The translations under genes were made by a program, and so were the position numbers. Shown here one piece after another: positions 44,713 through 54,150 of a DNA stretch of 64,000 nt. The stretch's first letter is position 1. Every line of letters begins with the position of its first letter. The notes beneath the pieces are model-generated. The model made no database searches, was not told the DNA's origin, and was given only the letters and a program-made list of their open reading frames with translations. Source of the stretch: Lacihabitans sp. CCS-44 (GTDB taxonomy: Bacteria; Bacteroidota; Bacteroidia; Cytophagales; Spirosomataceae); contig NZ_RJUE01000009.1 of assembly GCF_024343735.1 (NCBI RefSeq), positions 1 to 64,000 of the forward strand, read 5' to 3'.

Positions 44713-44850
44713 ATGAAAAATTCAAAAGTAACTAACGATAATATTAAAAAGAAATACACGAGCCCGCAATTAAAAAAACATGGGTCAGTAGCAAAACTCA
44801 CTCTGAAGGGTGGCTCAACGCCTGATTTTGCAAATGGTTACACTCCATAA
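44713..44850 (+). CDS. Lasso-peptide precursor (45 residues)
   Basis: A short ORF from ATG 44713 to TAA 44850 encodes 45 residues. The leader contains Tyr15, Pro18, Leu20, Gly24 and Thr30 in the order YxxPxLxxxGxxxxxT, the lasso leader signature; Thr is usually at -2 to the cleavage site. Taking that rule, the core is KGGSTPDFANGYTP with Asp7 as the ring-closing acid. If the cut were one residue earlier, Leu1 to Asp8 would be an eight-member ring. A core beginning with Lys is unusual and one beginning at the first Gly would have Asp at position 6, so the true cleavage point needs mass spectrometry. The tail FANGYTP is short. It is flanked by the T9SS protein and the cyclase gene, 11 bp before the latter. 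Confidence 0.88.
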   Translation: MKNSKVTNDNIKKKYTSPQLKKHGSVAKLTLKGGSTPDFANGYTP

Positions 44851-44861
44851 AATTTATCTAA

Positions 44862-46781
44862 TTGTCATTTTGCATAGAAAAAAGCAAATCCAAAAAAAAT
44901 ACCAGTAGGAATGATGATTTAATCTACAATTCCGATGGTATTTATGCTTGGAGTTCTAACAGAGATTTATATCATCATTCAGAAAAGGGCTGGATATGCA
45001 TAGGAAATGGCTATCTCTCTAATTATGAAGAACTGAGCTCCGAATTCATTTTAGAAAATAAGATGAATATATCAGAGCTAGTCCTTTCAGGCTTTAAGGT
45101 TTACGGCATAAATTTCTTTGACAAACTAGATGGAGGTTTTTCTTTTGGAATCGTTGACATAGTCAATAAAAAGGTTCTAGGGTTTAGAGACCATTTCGGT
45201 AACAACAGCCTCTTTTTTAAGAAAACAAAACAAGGTTTTATACTTAGCGACGACATCCTTGATATAGTTTCAACCAGTGTTCCCGAAATTAACTACAACG
45301 CTCTTCAAAATTATTTCAATTTTGAGGAATCTAATTCTTCATATAGTTCTGAGACATTTTACAAAGACATATTTAGAGCATTGCCGGGTCATTGGGTATC
45401 TTGCGAAAACGAAAAAGTCTCTCAACATTTTTATTGGCAACCCTCCTTACATAAATATATAGAACTAAAACCAAGTGAGCAAGCAAAAATATTCCAAGAA
45501 AAGCTGATACATGCGGTAGAGAAGAATATTAATCCAAAAGAAAAAATCTGCACCAACCTTAGCGGCGGTCTTGACTCCTCCACTATTTCAAGCATAGCTA
45601 AAATGCAGAATAATGAAGTAAATTCATTGTACTTCTCTACTGGGCATACATCCACTGATGAACGTTTTTATGCGAATGTAGTCGTGAACAAATGGAATCT
45701 TCATCATCATGAGGTTCAGTCTACAGAAGACCCACTATCACTTTCTAAGCGTCTGATAGAGATTTGCAAAACGCCCGACATGTTGTTTATGCCAGGAACT
45801 TCCTTTTTTTTGCTTGGTCAAAAAGTCAAAGAACTGGGCTGTACTAAAATACTCACTGGCGACGGAGGAGATGCCATAGTAGCTTACGGAACAGAATATA
45901 TGCAAGACCTCTATAACCAAAAAGAATGGCAAACACTAAAACAGAGCATAGCAAGTTATGTTAAAAACAGAGACCTCGGCTTTTATTTTGCCGGCTGGCC
46001 AGACCTATCAAACGCAACAAAAATCAAGGTTTATACCGACTACTTCTTTGGAAACAGAATTCTTGCTTATTTAAAGAAAAGAGAATTAAAAAAAGCACTA
46101 GATGGTTTTCAGGTTGCAGTTAGAAATTTTAAATTCAGTAAAAATTATATACCTAGAAAAGCCCTAACGGCTTTAAAAACAAAGTTTTTTGCAAAAAAAA
46201 TAGATTTTCAACTTTTGAAGAACAAATATGACAGCACTCAGGTCATCAGGTTTGATGTTGAAAATCTCCCAAAAACATTTAGCCCGTTCGAAAAAGAGCA
46301 TTTTGGATATAGTTTCAGCAATCTGAATGTAGCCGTCATTGAACAACAGAATGCCATAATGCGAAGCTTGGGTGTAGAAGCCTTCCATCCATTTTTAGAC
46401 AAAAACCTCATTGAAGTTTCTGTGGCAGTGAACTCAGCCACAAGATTTGATAATGGTTTTGGGAGAGGCATCCTGCGGCACGCAACGGTGGATATTTTAC
46501 CTGAAGAAGTGAGGTTAAGAACAACAAAAGTTGAGTTTTCGGAATACCTATATTCTTATTTTGAAAACCTTTGGAACGAAGCTAGATCAGAAATAGGAAC
46601 GCAGCACAGAGTATGGGAGTTTATAGAAATGGCCGAATTCAACAAGCTGATTCTTTATATTTTTGATAAGGGTATTTCATATCAAAAAAAAACAAAATAT
46701 ATTTGGCTAGCCAATCGTACCGTTCAATTAGCTCTTTGGCTTGATTTCTTCGATGGCATTCATGCTCAACATACTAAATAA
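44862..46781 (+). CDS. Lasso-peptide macrolactam synthetase (asparagine synthetase-like)
   Basis: The 639-residue protein is related to asparagine synthetase B. The N-terminal part is a class II glutamine-amidotransferase-like domain but without a clear functional Cys2 glutaminase site (start MSFCIEKSKS). The C-terminal part has the ATP-pyrophosphatase loop CTNLSGGLDSSTIS near residue 235 and GDGGDAIVAYGTEY near 335. In lasso pathways this enzyme adenylates the Asp/Glu side chain and closes the ring on the N-terminal amine. The start codon is TTG at 44862, 11 bp after the precursor stop; no ATG in frame gives a better N-terminus. It is followed 9 bp later by a lipoprotein gene. Confidence 0.93.
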   Translation: MSFCIEKSKSKKNTSRNDDLIYNSDGIYAWSSNRDLYHHSEKGWICIGNGYLSNYEELSSEFILENKMNISELVLSGFKVYGINFFDKLDGGFSFGIVDIVNKKVLGFRDHFGNNSLFFKKTKQGFILSDDILDIVSTSVPEINYNALQNYFNFEESNSSYSSETFYKDIFRALPGHWVSCENEKVSQHFYWQPSLHKYIELKPSEQAKIFQEKLIHAVEKNINPKEKICTNLSGGLDSSTISSIAKMQNNEVNSLYFSTGHTSTDERFYANVVVNKWNLHHHEVQSTEDPLSLSKRLIEICKTPDMLFMPGTSFFLLGQKVKELGCTKILTGDGGDAIVAYGTEYMQDLYNQKEWQTLKQSIASYVKNRDLGFYFAGWPDLSNATKIKVYTDYFFGNRILAYLKKRELKKALDGFQVAVRNFKFSKNYIPRKALTALKTKFFAKKIDFQLLKNKYDSTQVIRFDVENLPKTFSPFEKEHFGYSFSNLNVAVIEQQNAIMRSLGVEAFHPFLDKNLIEVSVAVNSATRFDNGFGRGILRHATVDILPEEVRLRTTKVEFSEYLYSYFENLWNEARSEIGTQHRVWEFIEMAEFNKLILYIFDKGISYQKKTKYIWLANRTVQLALWLDFFDGIHAQHTK

Positions 46782-46790
46782 ACTGGACCA

Positions 46791-47483
46791 TTGATTCGAT
46801 TAAAGCTATCCATCCTCTTTTTGGGACTATTTCTTTTCATGAGGTGCGAAAAGGAACCAAACCCACAAGTGTCAGATTATCAATATTTTCCCATCGCCGT
46901 CGGACAATATCAAATTTATGAAGTTACGGATATAAATTATACTATTTCTAGTGACCCTATTTACTCAAAATATTTTCTTAAAGAACAAATAAGCGAAAGC
47001 TACGAAAATCAAGCATCAGAAAAAATATATAAAATTGAAAGATTCAAGAGACAAACCAATGCACAATCTTGGAAAATTGACTCTGTTTGGACTACTCAGA
47101 TATTGACAAACAAGGTGGTTCGAACAGAAAACAATGTTGACATCATAAAATTATTCTTCCCGATACAAACAGCTCAATTTTGGAATAAAAACGAACTCAA
47201 CAGCTTTGAAGTACAAAAAATAAGCTACCAAGACAAAGGCAAAGATTTTAAAATTGATGGCAAAGTATATCTAAATACGGTGTCAGTTATGATAAAAAAT
47301 GACTCTTCATTATTGTCAAAAAATAAAAATTTCGAAGTTTATGCCCCTTTGTTTGGCATGATATATCAAGAGAATACCAATTTGGCTTATTGTCAAACTA
47401 CTCCAGCCTGCGTAGGCAAAGGACTAATAGAATACGGCAGAGAACAGAAAGTAAAGCTTGTTGAAATGGGGCTGGAAAAGTAG
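46791..47483 (+). CDS. Lipoprotein encoded with the lasso genes
   Basis: The 230-residue product starts at a TTG at 46791 (IRLKLSILFLGLFLFMRCEKE). The cysteine near residue 19 (FMRCEK) gives a lipoprotein-like but non-ideal lipobox with Arg before Cys. The rest has beta-strands and no domain I can name; FPIAVGQYQIYEV near the start is typical of small periplasmic beta-sandwich proteins. It is the last gene of the first lasso gene set, 9 bp after the cyclase stop, and ends 2 bp from the convergent peptidase gene. It could be an immunity or export-linked factor. Confidence 0.65.
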   Translation: MIRLKLSILFLGLFLFMRCEKEPNPQVSDYQYFPIAVGQYQIYEVTDINYTISSDPIYSKYFLKEQISESYENQASEKIYKIERFKRQTNAQSWKIDSVWTTQILTNKVVRTENNVDIIKLFFPIQTAQFWNKNELNSFEVQKISYQDKGKDFKIDGKVYLNTVSVMIKNDSSLLSKNKNFEVYAPLFGMIYQENTNLAYCQTTPACVGKGLIEYGREQKVKLVEMGLEK

Positions 47484-47485
47484 AA

Positions 47486-50400
47486 CTATTTGACAATTAT
47501 TTTTCCATCAAACTCTTCCAGCCTATCATCTGGCCATTCAATGACTGCCTTATAGGTATATAATCCAGCAGAAAACTGGCCTTTCCAATTAAAAAAAACT
47601 TCGTTTTTACCAACCTTAGGACTAAATATTACTTCGTCTACCAGCTTAGCGTGTATATCATAGAGTCTCGCAACTCCTGATTTGGGGTTTGATTTATTAA
47701 TAATTTTAAACTCCAAATTACAAAAATCATCTGCCGGATTAGGATAAACACTCAGGGTACTTGGCAGAAATTCTTCTGAGACCAAGAAAGTTATATTGTA
47801 CCCATTCCCGGCCGAATTTTGCTTTGCATCATGTCCTACAACCAACAATTTGTATTTTCCCTTTGACAAATTGGGCAAATTATAATTAGCCTCCACGGTG
47901 TTGGGAGATTTCTGAACAAAATCGACATATTTAGAAGGGATCTGTTGATACTTGCATGTTTCACAGCTTTGGATGAATAATGCAATCACAGAAGTATCTT
48001 TAGACGAAATAGGATTATCGTCGGTCAGAAGCATCCTTAGAGTTGCGTTTGCTGCAACATAATCAGACTCTCTAAGTTTTTTATCATCAAAATACACCGC
48101 CAGAATTGGATTTAATTCATCAGGAATAGCATCACTCGGATAAATAGAATATGGATTAGCTGCTGACCAATCTACAGTTAGTTCCTTCTCATTATTTTGT
48201 TCATTGTTTTCTTCCACTTGGTTATCGAAATCAAGACGCACCACAATAGACTGCTGGCTTTGGTCTTTTTTGATGGCAAAATAAGCGGTGTCTCGATAGG
48301 CAATACTATTTATTCTAAAATTCCTATCCTCATTTTTGCTTGGTCCTCTCGATTTAACCGAAACGTTTATCGAGCCGTTTTTTTGGTATTTCCCAAAGTT
48401 TGAGGCAATCACACCAACCAACACTGAATCATTCTGTGCAATAGAAGAGCTTTGATTCTTTGATTTCAAAAAGATTTTTTCTATGTTATAATCAGGTTTC
48501 TTCAGAGAAAATACTTTTATAGCGGGATCGCCCTGAAGTATGAGTTGATGAATATTAGACAACATTAGCAAATCGGCTCCTTCTGATTTGAGTTTGATAT
48601 TAACCGCTTGCTGTATTTTTCCAATTGACTCCCCCAATGTTTGTGTATCTTCAAAAAGCTTTTCGTACAGATTATTGATATAGCGATTGGTAGGAAAATC
48701 ATAACTCCAAAATGAGTTTGCAAAAACTGCAATTGCTCCTTTGTTGGGCGTAATGAGCCAGTCCGTGGTGAGCAAGTCGTATCTATTAAAAACATTGCCT
48801 ACGCCACATCCGTTAAAATACATCAAGGGATATTTTCCTTTATTTTGTAATTTTCCATTGGGATTTGAAGCATAACCAATGTTTAAATCAGTAGCTGTTG
48901 AAGACGAATGCCCAAAAAAAGTAATCAAACCAACACCTTTGTTTACCGCTTCCGAAATATCGACGTTTTCAATATTGTTGTCTGTCTTTTTCGAAAAGAC
49001 TCCTACGTTACCGGCCATATAGCCATTATAAATTTTTGGCTCAATACCTTTCAGTATATCTTTAAAGTAACTTATTTCTGATTTAGACCCTCCACCACTT
49101 AAATGCAGAACGTCTTTCTTCCAAAGCAAATCTTCGGTGTTGGATTCATATTCTTTTACCTTCTGCAGATAATTGAGTACTTCCTGATTTGAAACAACAT
49201 TTAGTCGGCCAGTAGCAACAGCCTGAACGTCCAAATCGAAACCATCTAAACCTGCTGTAAGTAAAACATCTGAACCGGGGTAACCCATAGTTGGGACCAA
49301 ATCGAGAGCTGCATCTGTCTTTAAAGCATCAGGAAAGCTTTTTCCTCTTCCAACCAGAAAAAGATAAGATATTTTTTGCCCCTTTGACAATTGAAAATCA
49401 ACAAATCTTCGAATGGCTAATGGAGTTCGTTCGCCAAAAGAAAACCTCAAATACAAATCTTGAATATCTATAAGATTGGTTTTGAAAGCCCCACCTGCAG
49501 TAGATGCTCTATAATTGGCAAATTCTCTGGCCGATTCTAAAAGAGACGAATGTGTAATGATGAGAAAATCAGAAGTTTTTTTATAATCCAAATTAACGCT
49601 GACTTTCTGAATATCAATCGGCTTTTTGATTTCAGAGCTTACTAATACGGCTTTCGAGGAAAAACTATTCTCGGTAACAAAATTCAGGTTTCTTCCCTCA
49701 ACAAAGCTATTTATCTTTCTAAAATTATACCTATCAAACAGCTCATAAACTTGAGCATCGGCCGGTGCATTCAAAACCGACACATGGCGTTCAGTTGTAG
49801 AATAAGACCTTAAATAAAATAATTTGCTCTTCAAATTGCTCATCTCAAAACTTTGAGGATAGCTTACTTTATGATAGGTTATAGAGTACCATTCTATTTT
49901 ATCTTTTTTGTTTGACTGTGACTTTAACAGTATTTGTCCATCTCCCGAAATCTCATTTGTCGCTATTTCTGTAATTATTTTTAAGGGAGCAAATCCAAAA
50001 TAATCTATTTTGCCGATATTTCGAGCTTGGCCTTGGTTGTTTTGAAGACCAATATTAACGTCGTGTACTGTTTCTGTACGGCCATTAAAAAGACATTCCA
50101 ATATGGGAAGTTTGTCGTTTTGCGGAAGATAATTTATCAATTGTATCGGAAATTTGGCCAAAGAGTCTCCTACTATGATTTTGCTCGTCCAGCCCTCTCC
50201 TTGCTCAAAATAACTCTGCATAACAAAAGGCGGGAAACCGATACTGTTATTAAAAGAGTATTGCTCATTAAAAGCCTTTATTTGCTGCTCCGTATGAAAA
50301 AGCTCAATAATTGAAGATTTAAAAGATAGGTTTTTTAGTTCTTTAGTTCGCAAAGGGGAATTTCCCAATGTTAAAAAATAAGCGGTTTTGTCTGAATACA

Positions 50401-50770
50401 GGCTTTGATAGACGTTCATTCGAGAGCTTTCAGGTCTGTAGAGTAGCGAATCTTGCTCCCCATTATTTCCTTCTCCATAAAACTCGATATAGTCTTGTGC
50501 ATTGAAAACCCCATCTGCTTCACCAGCAATCCAAACTGGCACTTCACGCCCATGATGAAACAATTGAATTCTTTTTACATCTACTACATCAACTGGAAAT
50601 GCTATACGTTTCAAATCTTCGTAAGAAATCCTATATATACCTTTTTCGGCGATGGTAATTTTGTATAAATCTTGGTCATCAGAAATCCATTCATTACCAA
50701 ACTTCCTTTGTGCTTCGGTCGAAAAAAACACGAAAACCAAAAGAAGCATGAACAAGATTTTTTGAGCCAT
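47486..50770 (-). CDS. Gingipain-family (C25, PorU-like) peptidase with T9SS sorting domain
   Basis: The 1094-residue protein has a signal peptide (ILFMLLLVFVFFSTEAQ), a long N-terminal beta region, and a C25 peptidase domain at about 400-800. The catalytic histidine is in ITFFGHSSST (about 619) and the cysteine in YFNGCGVGN (about 655). An Ig-like region precedes the CTD at about 1008-1094 (LSVYPNPADDFCNLEF; ending EFDGKIIVK). PorU-like members act as the T9SS sortase, while gingipains are secreted peptidases; the CTD here suggests a secreted enzyme rather than the sortase. It is on the strand opposite the lasso genes and splits the locus in two. Confidence 0.85.
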   Translation of the reverse strand: MAQKILFMLLLVFVFFSTEAQRKFGNEWISDDQDLYKITIAEKGIYRISYEDLKRIAFPVDVVDVKRIQLFHHGREVPVWIAGEADGVFNAQDYIEFYGEGNNGEQDSLLYRPESSRMNVYQSLYSDKTAYFLTLGNSPLRTKELKNLSFKSSIIELFHTEQQIKAFNEQYSFNNSIGFPPFVMQSYFEQGEGWTSKIIVGDSLAKFPIQLINYLPQNDKLPILECLFNGRTETVHDVNIGLQNNQGQARNIGKIDYFGFAPLKIITEIATNEISGDGQILLKSQSNKKDKIEWYSITYHKVSYPQSFEMSNLKSKLFYLRSYSTTERHVSVLNAPADAQVYELFDRYNFRKINSFVEGRNLNFVTENSFSSKAVLVSSEIKKPIDIQKVSVNLDYKKTSDFLIITHSSLLESAREFANYRASTAGGAFKTNLIDIQDLYLRFSFGERTPLAIRRFVDFQLSKGQKISYLFLVGRGKSFPDALKTDAALDLVPTMGYPGSDVLLTAGLDGFDLDVQAVATGRLNVVSNQEVLNYLQKVKEYESNTEDLLWKKDVLHLSGGGSKSEISYFKDILKGIEPKIYNGYMAGNVGVFSKKTDNNIENVDISEAVNKGVGLITFFGHSSSTATDLNIGYASNPNGKLQNKGKYPLMYFNGCGVGNVFNRYDLLTTDWLITPNKGAIAVFANSFWSYDFPTNRYINNLYEKLFEDTQTLGESIGKIQQAVNIKLKSEGADLLMLSNIHQLILQGDPAIKVFSLKKPDYNIEKIFLKSKNQSSSIAQNDSVLVGVIASNFGKYQKNGSINVSVKSRGPSKNEDRNFRINSIAYRDTAYFAIKKDQSQQSIVVRLDFDNQVEENNEQNNEKELTVDWSAANPYSIYPSDAIPDELNPILAVYFDDKKLRESDYVAANATLRMLLTDDNPISSKDTSVIALFIQSCETCKYQQIPSKYVDFVQKSPNTVEANYNLPNLSKGKYKLLVVGHDAKQNSAGNGYNITFLVSEEFLPSTLSVYPNPADDFCNLEFKIINKSNPKSGVARLYDIHAKLVDEVIFSPKVGKNEVFFNWKGQFSAGLYTYKAVIEWPDDRLEEFDGKIIVK

Positions 50771-50860
50771 GTATTTAAAAGATTTTTTTTACTTAGGAAC
50801 ACTAAATTATGGATATAAATCGAGATATTTACACGCAAACCTCAATAAAATCGCCTTTTG

Positions 50861-51745
50861 ATGCTCTTTCAAGCTTACAATTTAACTATTGATTCTGATT
50901 TTGACTTAGAACTTCCTATGGCCTCAAAACGAGTTAAGGATTTTTGTTTCAAACCTGAAGAAATACCCTCAGCAAAGGGATTCAAAACAAATGTTTTTCG
51001 AAAGGGACTGCAAGCAAACATAATTATTGAAAACGAGCAATTGATTTTAGATTGGCCAACGATAGGCAAATTTAAAGCCTCAAAAGGAGAAATATTAGAG
51101 TTTCAAAAAAACACAAACGACGACGATGTATTTAGATTATTTGCCACCAGTGAGGCCTTAGGGTTGATTCTGCAACAAAGAGGCTACTTCTTGCTACATG
51201 GCAGTGCCGTAAAAGTTGGAGAAAAGGCCATCGTATTTATCGGAGTACCAGGAGCTGGGAAGTCCACGACCATTGCTGCATTTGCCAAGGCCGGCTATAC
51301 AATTTTAAGCGACGATATGACAGCCATTACATTTGACAACTCAGGCAGAGCAGCGGTTTTACCAGGTATTCCTCAAATAAAAATCTGGGAAGAAAGTGCT
51401 AGAAACCTAGATTTTGATCCATCTAACCTAGAACCCGCCTATGAGGGCCATCAAAAATATATATTTCGACAAAGCGAGAACTCCTTTCCTGATACAGCAA
51501 TTGATCTAGACCAAATAGTTGTTTTGCAAAAACCTTACTCAAAAAAAAATCATGAAATAAGATTGCTTGATGTTCCAATTGAACTAATAAAGTATTATCC
51601 TTTACCGCAGCAGATTTTGCGAGGGGCACATCTAGAACGACACTTTACGGATTCGTTAAAGATAGCAGCACAAGTTACGGTGAAGAGAGTAAACAGACCG
51701 CTTAATTATGAGAAACTTCGAGACTTCGTTAAGACATTTGGATGA
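50861..51745 (+). CDS. HprK-like kinase of the lasso locus
   Basis: The start is ATG 50861; the TTG just before it is not needed. The 294-residue protein has Walker A IGVPGAGKSTTIAAF near residue 130 and DDMTAITFD near 155, as in HPr kinase-related proteins. Relatives encoded in lasso loci phosphorylate the peptide, in the studied cases at a C-terminal serine. The core encoded here ends GYTP without a C-terminal serine, so the acceptor would have to be Thr or Tyr in the tail or another site. It overlaps the nucleotidyltransferase gene by 4 bp (ATGA). Confidence 0.85.
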   Translation: MLFQAYNLTIDSDFDLELPMASKRVKDFCFKPEEIPSAKGFKTNVFRKGLQANIIIENEQLILDWPTIGKFKASKGEILEFQKNTNDDDVFRLFATSEALGLILQQRGYFLLHGSAVKVGEKAIVFIGVPGAGKSTTIAAFAKAGYTILSDDMTAITFDNSGRAAVLPGIPQIKIWEESARNLDFDPSNLEPAYEGHQKYIFRQSENSFPDTAIDLDQIVVLQKPYSKKNHEIRLLDVPIELIKYYPLPQQILRGAHLERHFTDSLKIAAQVTVKRVNRPLNYEKLRDFVKTFG

Positions 51746-52926
51746 AAAAAAGCATTGAGTTAGACCTATTAATTGAATCGGTAAAAGTAAGTCTTCTAGG
51801 ACATCCGACAAATACAATCGAAGCCCTTCTTAAAAAAGAAATTGACTGGCATAGACTTGAAAAACTAGCTATTTTTCATGCAATTAGGCCTGTACTTTCG
51901 GATACTTTTCAACGGATAGGTTTTGAAAATTCACTAAGTAAAGAACTCAAAACGCGTACCCTTACCCAATCCATCTTCAATTTAGCTACAAATCAGGAGC
52001 TAGAAAGACTGCTCGACCTGCTCCGCAAGCAAGGTATTGATGTTCTCCCCTACAAAGGCGTCCTTTTTATTTCAGAACTTTACAAAAATCAGCAACTAAG
52101 AGAAACCCATGACTTGGACCTATTGGTTCAGCCCGAAAATGCTAAAAAAGCCTTAGAAATATTACTAGAAGATGGTTACACTCTTGATATAAAAAACCCA
52201 GAAAAACATGATAATGAGAAAATTATAAATTCCATATTTGAAAATCCAGGATTTATGGAGGTAGGGCTTGATAAAAAAACAAAATTGGGTGTAGATATTC
52301 ATATTGATTTTCACTGGCATATCAAAGAAGAGGCCCACGACTTTAAAGTCAATTTCAATGAGTTTTTTTCAGATGAAGAAACTGCAATCAACAAGGCCCA
52401 TAAAAAGACCTTTGTTTCTCCTAAAACACTCTTTACCATGCTTCTTATACACCATGGCGGACGTGAGTGTTGGACTAGACTAAAACATTTCTGTGATTTG
52501 ATTGAATTCTTAAAAACCACCAATTTGAACAAGCATGAATTAAATCAAATAGCTATAGAATTAGGAATGAAGCGTTTTTTTGAGACCGGAATGGAACTAT
52601 ATGAAAACGAATTTCGAAATATACAAACCCTCAATACTGAGCTAAGCACCGTCAAACAGGACATTATAAAATATTGGGAAATAGGTAAACTCTGGCTTAG
52701 ATTAGACCACAGAGTTAGATTCACTTCTATATATTTTAAACTTTTGGACGAAAAAAAATCTTTTCGTAACTTCCTTGCGAGCAACTATAGATACTTTTCA
52801 AACCCTAATCTTATCGAAAACCCTCGGTTAATCACCTTTCCAAACAATTACCCATTTTTAAATTTTATCTCCAAAATAATTACATTCATTTGGAAAAAAA
52901 CCATTAAGAATATTCTTAAGGTTTAA
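51742..52926 (+). CDS. Nucleotidyltransferase-family protein of the lasso locus
   Basis: The 394-residue protein has a nucleotidyltransferase core: GIDVLPYKGVLFISELY near residue 95 and ETHDLDLLVQPEN with a D-x-D pair near 128. It is longer than the toxin-antitoxin MNT proteins in this window. Such proteins accompany HprK-like kinases in lasso loci and probably modify the phosphorylated or capped peptide. Start is the ATGA overlap at 51742. Its C-terminal half is helical with no known domain. The stop is followed by a convergent gene 18 bp on. Confidence 0.85.
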   Translation: MKKSIELDLLIESVKVSLLGHPTNTIEALLKKEIDWHRLEKLAIFHAIRPVLSDTFQRIGFENSLSKELKTRTLTQSIFNLATNQELERLLDLLRKQGIDVLPYKGVLFISELYKNQQLRETHDLDLLVQPENAKKALEILLEDGYTLDIKNPEKHDNEKIINSIFENPGFMEVGLDKKTKLGVDIHIDFHWHIKEEAHDFKVNFNEFFSDEETAINKAHKKTFVSPKTLFTMLLIHHGGRECWTRLKHFCDLIEFLKTTNLNKHELNQIAIELGMKRFFETGMELYENEFRNIQTLNTELSTVKQDIIKYWEIGKLWLRLDHRVRFTSIYFKLLDEKKSFRNFLASNYRYFSNPNLIENPRLITFPNNYPFLNFISKIITFIWKKTIKNILKV

Positions 52927-52944
52927 TTTGTAAAAAAACATTAA

Positions 52945-54147
52945 CTATTTAGTATCCAATTTAACTTTTTCGAGTATTTGATTACTTAGCTTATTTTTTA
53001 AAATCACTTTTTTGTCTCCGTTAGGCAAAAGTTCTTCTTTTATAAGCCAATGGTCTGCATCATACTCGGTATAAACAGATGGCTTCGTAAGTCCAGTTTG
53101 TCCTCTCCATTCCGGCAATTTAACAGGCTCCCAAATTTTGGTTTTTGCTGATTTATAAGCTGCATCAATAATGGCATTTACCACATAACCATCATAAAAT
53201 GTCTCTTGCGGTTGAGTACCTTTTTCATATGCCTCAAACATATCAATAAACATACTCGTATAACCCAACTCGTGGGCTTCATCGCCAACCGGGAACTGCC
53301 ATCCAGAAGAACTTTCTGCTTTTTCTACCAAATACCCATCCGTATTTCCGCTTGTAAACATCTCAAAACCAGTCCTTAGCCAAGAATTCACCCAAATTGT
53401 CCCTTCGGTTCCCATCACTTCATCTCGCAAGTCCATACCTCCACGAAAAGTCCAGGAAACTTCAAATTGGCCTATGGCTCCGTTTTCATATTTAACCAAA
53501 CCAATGGCGTGATCTTCTGCATCAATGGGTTTTACTTGTGTGTCTGCCCAACACATTACTTCAATTGGCAAAATGTCTTTTCCTATAAAATTTCGTGAGA
53601 TTTCGATACAATGACAGCCCATATCCACGATGGCACCTCCACCTGCTTTTTCCATATCCCAAAACCAATCAGAATGCGGACCTGGGTGTGTTTCTCGAGA
53701 TTTTGCCCACAAAACCCTTCCAATGGCTCCGGCCTTTACACTTGCCAGTGATTTTGAGAATTTTGGGGTGTAACAAAGGTCTTCTAAATATCCAGCAAAA
53801 ATTCCAGCCTCCTCACATGCTTGGGTCATACGAAGTGCCTCTTCTGCTGTTCTACCCAAGGGCTTGGTACACAATACCGCTTTTTTGTGCTTTACGCAAA
53901 GATGCACTGCCTCTTCATGCACATAATTTGGAAGGGCTATAATCACCATTTCGGTCTCCGGATGGGCAATGGCGGCCTCCATGTCGGTAAAAAAATGGGG
54001 AACATTATAGTCTTTGGCAAAACGAACGGCAGTTTCTTCTCTTCGTGCATAAATCACTTTGACTTCGTCTTTTCCGCGGCGACCAATGAGTGATTCGGCA
54101 TAGAAACGGCCAATGAAGCCGCCTCCCAAAATGCATAATTTTATCAT
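52945..54147 (-). CDS. Gfo/Idh/MocA-family oxidoreductase
   Basis: The 400-residue protein has an N-terminal Rossmann NAD(P)-binding site [17 protein letters not shown] and the family's catalytic [13 protein letters not shown] near residue 95, plus [26 protein letters not shown] in the second domain. It should oxidise a sugar or inositol. It is the last gene of a seven-gene minus-strand set and follows the isomerase/epimerase gene by 3 bp. Substrate unknown. Confidence 0.85.
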   Translation of the reverse strand: MIKLCILGGGFIGRFYAESLIGRRGKDEVKVIYARREETAVRFAKDYNVPHFFTDMEAAIAHPETEMVIIALPNYVHEEAVHLCVKHKKAVLCTKPLGRTAEEALRMTQACEEAGIFAGYLEDLCYTPKFSKSLASVKAGAIGRVLWAKSRETHPGPHSDWFWDMEKAGGGAIVDMGCHCIEISRNFIGKDILPIEVMCWADTQVKPIDAEDHAIGLVKYENGAIGQFEVSWTFRGGMDLRDEVMGTEGTIWVNSWLRTGFEMFTSGNTDGYLVEKAESSSGWQFPVGDEAHELGYTSMFIDMFEAYEKGTQPQETFYDGYVVNAIIDAAYKSAKTKIWEPVKLPEWRGQTGLTKPSVYTEYDADHWLIKEELLPNGDKKVILKNKLSNQILEKVKLDTK

Positions 54148-54150
54148 AAT

